This document shows, piece after piece, positions 27,001-39,000 of a DNA stretch of 64,000 bases. A model generated the notes under the pieces. That model worked only from the letters and a program-made list of their open reading frames with translations. It ran no database searches and was not told the origin of the DNA. This DNA is from Stenopsyche tienmushanensis (lineage: Eukaryota; Arthropoda; Insecta; Trichoptera; Stenopsychidae): assembly GCA_008973525.1 (NCBI GenBank), contig WACJ01000081.1, positions 806,001 to 870,000 of the forward strand, in the 5' to 3' direction. Made by a program: the position numbers and the translations under genes. Position 1 is the stretch's first letter. Every line of letters begins with the position of its first letter.

Positions 27001-30000
27001 AAAATTATGATGAAGTGTTCTCTTGCGAAAGGTTTCTTGGAAGATCTGTAAACCCTGACACGTGTACGTTGTGAAAGAGGACTGCTTCCTAAGTTACTTA
27101 TTTCCGAGTTAAAGAAGAATTATTACCAAAGTTGCGGACCTGAAAATCGGATGAAACTAGGTCACATTAAAAAGTTATAAAGTATTTTTTTAAAAATCAG
27201 ATAAATATCAGAGAGTTCCTTATATAAGCATTTTATTCCTAAAATATTTCAGAGGTGAACTTTGAATTTTATCGGAATTTCATATATTTTGTGGTCAAAA
27301 TCAATGTTCTTACTCACTTTTATTTATAAAATTTACATTTAAGGTATTTTGAAATCTATTTTTATTCAAATATAAAATATTCTATATTTTCCAACCCTCT
27401 TATGTAAGAAGGCGAAATTCTTTGTCTTAGATATGACGTTCTAAAGATCTTACACAAGATAATCTAAAAGTGTCATATTGGGTGAACATGGAGGATGCCC
27501 TAAATCTGATGATTCTCTTTTTGTTGATTAAATGTGGGCGTTTTCATTTGAGCTTTTACTGAAAGCACCTATATTTGATAATAACAATCTTCTGTCATGA
27601 CCGAATTATTTAGCTCGAGTAATTTAAAACGGATGATTTCTTTACAAAATCGGGTCTGAAGGCTAAAATTGGCATATTTGTATTCATTCAAAGAATATGT
27701 ATTTTTTACTTTTAAAATTGTCATAAAATATCTATTACTCAGATATGTTTATAATCAGATGAAATTAAAAAAAAGATTTTCTGCCATGACCGTTGGTATT
27801 GATACATACATAGAAATATAAGAATTTTCTTGATCTGCTTCAGTATTTAAGCTCTATTTTCTTATTTGAGCTTTTAAAATTATCTAGATTTCTTTTTGAT
27901 CTTCAAGCTTTTTGTCATTGAAAAAAAATGTTGGAAATTTTATTCCAATGTTGATGACATATATTATATTGAGCAAAAATTATAATGAAAGATCTCCATA
28001 AAGTTGCATTAGTAAAAATAGGGCATCATTGCCCAAAAAAATGGCACAGAATATGCAAAAAATAGCATTTAAATAGAAATACTATCTCAAACGTTGTCTC
28101 TTGCATGGTTTTCCCTACTTAGCAGTATGGAACACGAGAAACCACACCGGTTCGGATCCGAGAGGCTCTAGGAACGGAGCAGGAACAAGAAGAACACCAA
28201 GGGGATGGCCTCGAGGAGATGCATATGATGATCTTTACTTTGCAACGAAAAACAAAATTGTCTTCCGTTGACTTCTATATCGTTTTGTAGTCGCCGAACT
28301 GAGAGGGGCAACCTGAAAAAATGGCGAAACCACTCAGTTTCGAATTCGCTCGGGTAAGTTGTACGGTGACGGGGAGACACCCTCAGTTGGTGTAGGAGCG
28401 AATCCGAGATGCACTTAAGCGTCACGTATGTCTTCACCCTACCCCGGCAACGCCCTAGCGAGGAAAGGAGGGACTGGACTCCTTGTACTCCAGAAAGCCT
28501 TTTCCAGTAGAGTCAAAAAGGTCGTCTAGAGTAGTTTTCCACCATCTCCCTATGAAAACTACTCAGTCTTTACAAACCCCCCAAACTCCTTATCGAGACG
28601 TTCGCGAAAGTGTCCGTCAATACGTTCACTCAGGATACCCGTTGGGTGAGCGTTCAAAATAAAACTCGGTGGTAATGCTACCTTCAATATCGAGCGAATG
28701 AGGAGGTGAATGTATGATACAGACGAGATGGATGTAATCCCTTCCTGTGAATGGATATTGAAGAGGCCCATAGTTCTGTAGTGGACTGTCAGTGGCTGCA
28801 CTATGATGATGATGATGACTAACTCAAAGATATATTAATATATAAACTAATCAATTTTTACTTTATTGACCCCGAAAAGATTTTAAATACTTGCAAAAAC
28901 ATTAGAAAAAGATCCAAAAGAGTGATGTGTTTCTTTAATTCAGAGGGATGGATATTCTGTCAGATTAAATAATCAGTTGATTACCATTTTTCAAACAAAT
29001 TATCCCTAAGCTAATGATTAAAATAAGGTGGGAGTTTATTTCTAGCAATTTATTCTTGTTTTTGGGAGTTTATTCATAATATAAAATCTCACAATGAGCC
29101 AGAAATTGAATAAACTTTTACATTTCACTGAGCCTACTATCACCTTGGTCTTCGGATTAAATAAAAAAACAACTTATAAATATGTCTTAAAATATGTATT
29201 TGGCAAAAATAAACACAGCTATACTTGTTCCCGAGTAAAAAGTCTCATAAAGCAGTGCTTAAAATTATTCATGGAACGATATAAATTTTTTGAGCTTTTA
29301 TTTTGTATAAATTCGTTGTTTTCAAGTAATTATTTTTAAGCAATTTTAAATGATCAATGGTACAGTATATTAGAAAAATTAATTAATTTGTTATAATTGT
29401 ACCAAAACTCAGGTTTGCATAGATATTCTGAATTTGAATAAATAAATGACGATTAATAAAGTCGAGAAAAACCACCTATGAGTGATGGATTTGCAACAAT
29501 GACTTGAAGAAACTCATCTATAAAATCTCTGATCCATCTAATAGATTGAAAGTCTTATAAAGTTATTTTAATCTTCACACTAGACTAATTAATATAGTGT
29601 ACACTGTACAATGTGTACGTAGAAATACTAAATAGTATTACTATATATAGATATAATATGATAATTGCAGATGTCTTAAAACAATTACTGACAATGCATT
29701 CCATCAGTCTTGAGTCTCTTCCAATTACTCAGGATCAGATGTATAGCATCTTTGTAAATCTGATTATCCTAGCATACATGATGTCTTCAGATGGTTTTAT
29801 TTTCAATGTAGGATGGCTTGATGAACTCTATGCCATGGAACTCATGTAATAAGTCCTACGTAAATAAGGTGGTGACAAATAATGAAGTTGACTATATACG
29901 TCGTATATGATAATATAATATGTATATTTTGTTCAAAAATTAAATATAGCGCGGAATATGATAAATTGTGCATTTTGATGAACGTTTTTCTCGATGAAAT

Positions 30001-33000
30001 TGAAGAATGAATATAAATGTGAGCTTTTCTGTTCTTAGATCCTCCATGGTGAAAGCTCGGACGACTGGACGCTACAAATCAAATATGTCCAGAAGAGAGA
30101 TAACGGAACTTATGAGTGTCAGGTACGTGACCTATTGACAGGGTACCAAGCCCTGTATTACGTAGAAATACGCAAATATTTTATGAAAACATTGAACATG
30201 TAGATAAAAATAAATATGAGCCGAAAAAAGAACAAAGGGTCCACGGGGGCCATGATAAATTGCCTTTTTTATTCAATGAAATTTCTATACCCCCGGAGTA
30301 TGGCAACTATTTTATTACTTTTATCCGGCTTTAAATAAATCGCCACTCGAATTTTACAAGAAAAATTCAAGTCCGATTTCAGAAGATGATTTTTATATCA
30401 GCATATCCTTGAAAAATATGATATGAGCCAATTTTATGATTCGTAATCCGAACTTGAAAGCAGAAGATGATATGACGCAGTGAAACTCATTACGCCAAGT
30501 AAGCGCTGGAGCTTTGAACAAACCAAAGTCTCTTCTATAAAATCGATTTTCTTGCCTGTAAGAAAATATCCGGAATATCCTTCCTATGTCGGTTTTAATG
30601 ATAGAACTGTATCCGAGGATTATATGGGCTCGTCAAACTTGGATGGAAATGGCTTATTCGCAAAATAAGCAGTCGCTGAAGTGAAGCCTGATAACAAATC
30701 ATAAGCGAAGAACTTTTAATCCAATCGTTGGTATTCCATGAATATTGCTATAATTCTCAATCGAAATTTTCATATTTTGAATGCTCATATTTTTTATCAA
30801 CTTATAAAAATTAATTCATATTATTAATATTTAAAATTCATCAATCAAATAAGAAATGCTTAAAATGGAAATCTAATATTTTCATTTGAGTCAAAGCTGT
30901 TTAAAATAAAGACTCGAAGGTATTATGGTATTAAAAATATGAACATCTTTCCACTTTGTATGTTTTCTTATATACATTATATAAAATAATATTTAATTAA
31001 TGAAATTTGTTAAAATATAAACCTATAAGATACTTCGTTAATCGTCTTAACACGTTTTAGTCGGGCGCTAATACGCGCGAACTTGTTGTTGTAGCATAAT
31101 AATCGCTATGAAGAATCAGCTTAATTTTAAATACAAAAACCACCTACAATCTTCAATACTTTATCATTGAATTATATATTTGAAAATCCCAAAATTAAGT
31201 TCCAAAATCATGGTAAAATTTGGAATTCTGGAAGAAGAATTTTTTTGTCATAGCTTTTTAAAAGTATATATTTTGTCATAATAACGACTCTTAAAATTTT
31301 TTCACTGCTTTAAACCACTACGTTAAATCAATATGACAATACGTACTAATGGGGAAAAAAAACATAATATTATACTACGCCTCTAACAAAAATAGACAAA
31401 GTAATATAATAGCTCTTTATTAGCAAAATAAAAATAATAACTGTGTTAATATTTCTGTATTAATCATTATATTATGTACATTTGTCGTATCTCATTTGAT
31501 ATATGTGTGTCTATTGGAACGCATTATCAAAAATCATATAGAAGTATCATCAAAAAATAGTATTTAAGCTCTTCGTATAAAAAAGGGATATTGTAGAAAA
31601 AATGAAGATGGGTCCCATGGATTTTAAAAACCGCATAACTTTGAAGCAGCTATAAAAACTATATCCAAAATCGCATTAAAAAAGGCAATTAAAAAATAAC
31701 ATTTTTGGTAACATTTAAAGGACGTCTTGTATCATTGATAAAATTTTAAGAATAACTCAAATTTTATGACTCAAAATCGCTCTCTTTTTCGGAAGAAATA
31801 CTATGCCCAGTGCCATTGTCATCATTGTTCTATGTAGATTTTCTCTTTCAAGCAATATAATTCATAATTAGTAAAGATGTCACTATAGTCCCTAAATCAA
31901 AATAAATAAATCACTGAATGGCGACTGTTTAAAAAAAATCAGTCAAGTCATTTTTTGGCCTTATTTTGTCATAGTTTTAATATTTTTTTAAATATTTAAA
32001 AAAAAATTTAGCATAAATATGGTAGAAATAATAGAAGGTTATGTAGAAAAGATTCGTACCCAGTTTGAAGTAAATTAATTAATTAAAACTTAAAACTTAA
32101 ATGTTTTCATTGAGGTACGGCCAAGTTGCCGCGTCACTAAAATAACTCCGTAAATAGTTGGAATTTTGGAAATTCCTTTGGAGAATGTATTTTTAAAAGT
32201 CGAAACATTGGAAAAATGCGTAAAAAATGATTTTTTTTTTCAAAAATCTAAACCAGAATAAAGGGCGTGGTCGTAATTCAGTGATTGCTGACGCAATATG
32301 ATTTACACAGTCCCATTTTTTTATTTTTATTTCGGTTAGTGTAGTTGATTTATTTCCTATTTTATCTAAAATATCTCGATACGTACTCTTTATGAAATTA
32401 AGAAAAAGAAAAAAAAACGCGTTAAAAACAACCGCATAACTTCGAAATCGCACAAAAAGAGGTTTGATTGTATATTGAATTGAATCAATAATATTATTTC
32501 CATGAACTTGATATTAAAATATTTTTTATCACACGATGATATTGATAAATGGGAAGCTGTGGGAATATACAATTGGATAGAGATATAATCCCCATCACCA
32601 TTTCAAAAAAAAAAAGGGATATGTTCTAAGTATATTAGAATAAAATCCCCAGACACAGGTAAGAAATAAATCATCTGAGTTACCGAGTCAAAGCTGCTTT
32701 GATTTTTCCGTTATTTTCTTATATTCAAGGAACCGTCAAGTTTTCCTCTCGTTTCTGCTGACGCATTCAGCTCGTGTGACCCGAAATTTGATCCGGTTCA
32801 GGAGCAAATCATAAATCACGACGTTCGTAATTTGTAAGATGTAGTGCTTGTAAGGGCAGATATTTTTGGAACAGCTCTTTGTTTCAATAGAACCGTATCC
32901 TGAGACGTGGGTGGGGGAAATGTACGGGAAAACAGCTGGAAAATCATAATAATTAACAATTTTCCGTCTGATGTGGTGGAATTAATATGAATCGATACGC

Positions 33001-36000
33001 GCCGATATTGATAGCGTGATGAAAATTAATGTTTATTACCAATGAACTCATTTGTATTTAATTTGACAGGTGTCAACGGGAATGGGCCTCTTATCTCATT
33101 ATGTTAATCTGAACATAGTGGTACCCGAAGCATTTATACTCGGTTCTGGAGAGCATCACGTCGATACGGACAGTGTCATCAACCTTGTATGCATAATTGA
33201 GAAGGTAAGCTATTTAGGTTGAATGTCATGTTGAATTATATTCGGTCGACCTTAAACAATTGTCGTTATATCAATTCCCGGAAATTTTATAGAAATAATA
33301 ATAGCCGATGACGTTCGTTAATACAAAAAAATGTCCCTTTTATTTTTATAGTATTCATATATTGTATACGTAATGTTTGTTCCTAGAAAAATGGCAACTC
33401 CTATTGAAAATATATATTTACTCAGTCCTTGTATAATTCAGTTAAATGATTCCACAAAAATACCACGCGAATAATTTGTATTATGGTTTAATATTGAATT
33501 ACATTTATCGTACTTTTTTTAGTAAACCCCACAGATTTACGCCATTCTTCAACGGTTTGAAATTTGTTAATATTAAAACTCTGCAAGACACTTATTATAA
33601 TTAAAGTACTAAACGAATACAAACATAGCGAAACATACTGAAACGAATTATAAATTCGTATAGAGCCGGCTATGAGTAATTAGATTTGCAGCAATTATTA
33701 TAAGAGCAATATAAAATAATGATAATTTTGCTTATCGAATTGGCATGACCCAATATTTCACGCATATCCAATGTTTCTTCGGACGAAAATCTTATTTCAT
33801 GGATACGTTGATATTCATCGATGAATAAATGTGCCTGGAAGACGAAAAACGTTCCATCTTATTTGTAAGTTGTACCAATTCTCTAGGGAAGCGCCTTATA
33901 TTATAACTGTAAGACTCTTATAATGTATTTACTTTGAAATATACGTTTTTAGATAATTTAAAATTTCATACGACGCCACATGAAGGCAGAATTTTTTATC
34001 AACCACATCATTTTTATGCGCTAGAACGCCGCAGTTCCACTGTGGAAATTTTATAGAATTTTCCCGGGACTTTTGCAAACGTTTTTGTTATAAAATTTAA
34101 ATATACCGAAAATGGAATGCTTTCAAAAGAATTCATAAAAATTAAAAAATAAAATAGACGATGTTATTTTAAGTTAAAAGCCCGAAATTAACATAGAGGA
34201 ACTGAAAAATAGTAATATTTTTTTACTAATTTGCAAAAAGTTTGTTAAAAATAATTATAAATTCTGAAATTTAATATCTTAAATTGCTATCATTTTTTAT
34301 TTTAAAATTCCACTGTTCTGTTGTTAAAACAAGGTGGATGTGGTAAATAAACTCAATATTTTTATTTGTGTTTAGTTTTAGTTGTTGACATTTATTTCAT
34401 TCCTTTGACAGTAAAGTTTTGCAATGATTGTTTGACCAGGTTCAAAATGAATTATGCCAATGAATCCCATCATATAAATAAAAGGACGTTTTTAATTGTT
34501 TGTAATGATTTACGACCAGAAACAGGTACTAGACCTGAAAAAAAAAACATTTTTTTAAATATTAGAATATTCATTATAAATAGTACACAATTCTATTGTA
34601 ATTTGTTAGCAAAAACGTTTTAATTATATGGACATTAAGCACGAGACTGCACAGATTATGCTTCGTTGCATTTGTACAATTAGCGGAAACCAAATATGTA
34701 CTTAATAAAGGTATATCTTATCTATAAGATAAAAGTACCACTATGATTTTAACAATTTTCCAGTTGTTTGAGGGGTTTATATTACCGTTATTTATCGTTT
34801 ATAAATAACATTCATACATTTCCAACTCTCATATTTTATGGGTGAATAAAAATGCGTTTCAGCAGCAAATGGAAAAAAAGCAATGCATAAAATCAGTTTT
34901 TCCTAGAAACTAAGTCATTTCCCTTTGATCGTGCGTCTTACAATATTTTTTGATAAAATTGAAATGGTGATCAAGGATGTTTTTTAAGACTTTTAATGGT
35001 TAAAAGTTGAATAAATTTGAAAATTATTGAGATGAAATATGTACCTAATTTAAAATTGTCTTCTCCATATCCTTGCACAGATTTCAAATATGGACGAGAG
35101 AAATATATAAGAATTTTCAACTGTTTTTGCATAATTAGCGACATTTCATAGGACTCCCTAATTCTTTCACTTAATTCATTGTTGAATTATTATAGATAGC
35201 TATCATTGAGTAAGCAAGCAGTCTTGTCGGTTGTTCGCACATTTGATGATAGTTAAATATACGCGTTTTTTGAAGCGCGACTTGTAATATATTGGCTGTA
35301 AAAAGATTAAGAGCAAATTTTGGCACATTAAAATCTTACAGTTCTCGTTGATAAAATAATATTTTATTTTCTTGTGTTCATTCAGTCACACTTGAAGCCT
35401 CGTTGACGTAATTGAGGAAGTGTTAGGCCAGAGGGTGACTCAGAAAATTAAATGTAACGTCGCCAAGGGAAGCTAATATAGATTTAATGATGCAGTATAG
35501 CTCACGGTAGATTAGGGTTCGAGTAGCTGAAGGGCTCGGAAGGCTTCAGCATGTCTCAAGTAGCATTGGAAGGGTCGACGACGACCGAAGCAACGCCCGT
35601 CCGTGGCGCCGCAAACTGCTGCGGTAGTATGAACTGCATACAAATGAGGGCTAAGACGTGCGCCAAAGCCTCTTGTCGCATATCCACTGGATATCCCTGA
35701 CGAAAGTGACGCATTACAGGAACGATGCAAGTGTGAGACAATAAATCCGAAAATTGTCCCAAATGGGAAATGACAAGTTAAAAAAATAAAACAGACACCG
35801 CGCAGATTATAATGTATCCTGAATAGCAAAGACTGAAGGCATCTTAGTGAAATTAGATATAAAATCTCCCAGGAGATAATAATTGAAAGTTGAAAAAACG
35901 GTAATAAATGCAGAATATACGTTATGTCAATTATTACTAAATTTGCTATTTATTATAATAAATGATTTATCATACATAAATTTGTTTAAATTATTGTCTA

Positions 36001-39000
36001 GATTATTTATGCAAAACGTGGGTACTTATCAGTTGATTATAATATAAATGACCCAACAATAGCTTTATTAATTGGACACCACATTGAGATTACATGATTC
36101 GATTATCTAGAAATATGCATAAAACCATATGAAATATGTTAACAAGGTGAACCCAGAATTTAATTTCAAGTATTTTACAATATTTTACAATACTTGAAAT
36201 TAAATTCCATCTATCAGATAAATTAAAAATCCGTGCTCAAAAAATCGATCCGGCTTTGAGTCAAAAGAGACTTGTTAAATTCAATGAAGCCCCGTATACT
36301 TAAGATAATTGCAGTTAAATTTTCCAAATATAGCTTGGGGTCCGACCATTTATCTTGGCCGCTGGAGGACTTGATATTTCCGCTGGCTTCTCTAATCTAG
36401 TAACTGTCCTTTTCATTGCGTAATAATAAAAACCAAAAACTAATAATTATATTATGATTACCCCCATCTTCCTCCTATGCGGACCTATTCTACGAACCAA
36501 TAGTGAATGGATCCAAAGAGACCTACTTGAATTATTACCCAAGTTAATCAAGATTTAGACTTAATGTCAAATTTAAAATGCAGAATATTTTATAAGCTAA
36601 AAACATTTTCATTTTTTATAAAATATAGCCCAAAGTCTCGCTGAATTTTTTATTATTCATACTAGATTCTTCCAGGATTTTCAATAGAGCAAATTGTCAA
36701 AAGTATTTCAATTCATTTTTAATCCAAACTTAGTTTTGCACGGTCTGCCAGATTAATTATTACCCATTTCGACTTGAAAAATTTGACTCTATCCGTTGAA
36801 TATCTAAGAACTGAACTTAAATATTGTATGTGTCCGCAATATCAATCATTTGTAAATCTATGACCGAAAAATGTCATAAATTTTTCATGCCAATTCGCGC
36901 TTAAAATTACACATAGATATCCCATTTAAATTCAAACAAAAATACTGGAACATACTAAATTTTGTGTATTTGCGTAGATAATAAAAGGTGAAATAAGTGG
37001 GGTGCAAAAAGTTGAGTACATGCCAATTTATTTTGACTTTAGAAAAGATTTATTGCGCATTTTGAAAAATTTATCTTTCATTTGATCCAAGGCAAATGTC
37101 AATAGATTGTCAAATGACTAACGTGTGGAAAACTGGATGACATCGAAAAAGATAAATAGTGTCTAGGAAAAAACGAATTTTGACAAAATGACATTAGGAA
37201 ATAATTGAAATAGATCTATGTTTCCTATAAATTATACTTGAAAGTTAAAATAATCATAAATTGTGATTAAAATTTAAAGTAAAAACATTTTCCAACATAC
37301 TTGCATACTTGAATATCTGTAATGAAGAGATGTTAATTATTTCCCTTATTTTGGAGAGAAAAAAGGTTACATGGGGGTAAATTATGTTCAAATACTTTTG
37401 AACTTGCGAAAACAGTTTTAGCAGCGGTTTAGCAACCTTAAAAGGGTTGAACTGCCAACATAGTTTGTTTCTGCACCTTTTATAAATGTTGACAACCAGC
37501 TGTAAACTTTCCAGCTCCGTAATAGATTTTTATAAGTTATATAATTTTTATTTTTTGATTTATCTCTATACTTTCTTTAACATTTCCTATAATATCTGTG
37601 ATTATGTATTTTATGTACAACATTTTATCCCCTAAAAATTTTTTGTAGCTACCATCCTTATTGCTGCTGATGTACATTTTGAATGTCGTTTATTTTAATG
37701 GCCTGAAAATATACAGATTAATAAATAACGAACACAAAAAGCACATAATGCGTTTATTTATTTATTAAATTATATTATTATATTAAAATGAAAATATTAG
37801 CGACCGCGAAGACAACGGTCGTTTCGCAATAAGAGAATTTATGGAATGACCCACAAAGCTCGGCATTCAAAGTGCCCAATCAATATTTTCAAGGGCGCTT
37901 TGCACAAACATACAGCCTCTCACAAAAGGCAAATATTGTACTAATGTAAATAATATAAATTATATCAAAATATTAATTCAATCCTAAACCCTCAGAGTCC
38001 CACGCCCCCGCAGTACGTGTTCTGGTACCACAACGAGAGGATGATCAATTACGACACGGCACGCGGAGGCATCACAGTGGAGACTGAGCCTGGACCCAAG
38101 AGTCAGTCCAGGCTGACTATCCGAGGAGCCAGGGATACAGACTCTGGCAATTACACCTGTAGCGCCAGCAACACCGAACCAGCAAGCATCTACGTGTTTG
38201 TCACCGAAGGTACGTGCTCAATCAATAATCTTTATGTGAGCTCGTAAATTTCACCTTCTGCCCCAACGCAGAGCTCTTGCTCAAATATTGTGAATTTCCA
38301 AGCACACGATATGTGTCATTGACTTGCTTCATATTTTAAGACCCGTTAACACATTCAGATCTGATAAAGTTATTTATGCTTTCGCTGAAAGACCATTCGT
38401 CCTTGCTTTTACGATATGTTGAATATTCATACATCATATTGAACTAGGAGACGAACGAGGTCATAAAAAATAATCGTCCCATATATTATGTCATATTTGG
38501 GCTCAGAATTAGTTTATTGTGATCGACCGGTCGATGAAAACGTATATGTATTCAATTTAAAAGATCAAACTCTCATATGTCTAAACTCTTTCATTGTATA
38601 TTAATGCACTTGATAAAAAGCAATTGAAAAGTGCGTATTAAATTATGATCTAAACAGGTCTTCGTATTTTTATAGCACTTTGCTGCTCTAAATATTGATG
38701 AACTCCCCTGTGTATTAATATTCAATAATATGCTACGAAAATTGCTCAATTCGAAATTTCATATTCCAAATCGCATTAAAATAGATTGATATTAATTATT
38801 GCCATTTGCAGTGCTGTCAATTTCTCTGTAACTTTCAATGATTCATAATCCAATTGTTCAATTTTAGATATTTGAACTCGCAACAATTTGATCGCTTAAA
38901 TCTTGTAACTGGCATAATAGACTGATTTGATGACATTCTTAAGTTCTAAATTGATATGAAATTCAATTTTTCTCAAATCTATTAACCCTATGAATACCGT

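Larger units (their letters stand above)
26310..30038 (+). other. Introns 2 and 3 (537 bp and 3,111 bp)
   Basis: Intron 2 (26310-26846) is compact and shows no element. Intron 3 (26928-30038) is AT-rich except for the GC-richer retrotransposon end at about 28115-28815. The 81-base exon 3 lies between them at 26847-26927. The open frame at 29094-29339 shows no recognisable domain. Confidence 0.7.
33205..37995 (+). other. Intron 5 (4.8 kb)
   Basis: AT-rich intron containing a GC-richer island at 35385-35780 and a perfect hairpin at 36156-36207, both listed separately. A segment at about 34871-35060 shares short blocks (AAAAAAAGCAATGCATAAAA and GATAAAATTGAAATGGT) with 26012 and about 22830 respectively, probably an old dispersed repeat. 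No coding sequence is recognised. Confidence 0.6.

Noticed and set aside
28168..28801. Minus-strand frames of 89 and 80 codons
   Set aside because: They lie antisense within the retrotransposon 3' region, whose ATG-repeat tail sets the + orientation. No motifs are present.
34871..35060. Possible repeat shared with 26012 and 22830
   Set aside because: The shared blocks are short and AT-rich. I could not follow a continuous alignment by eye, so it is only mentioned under intron 5.
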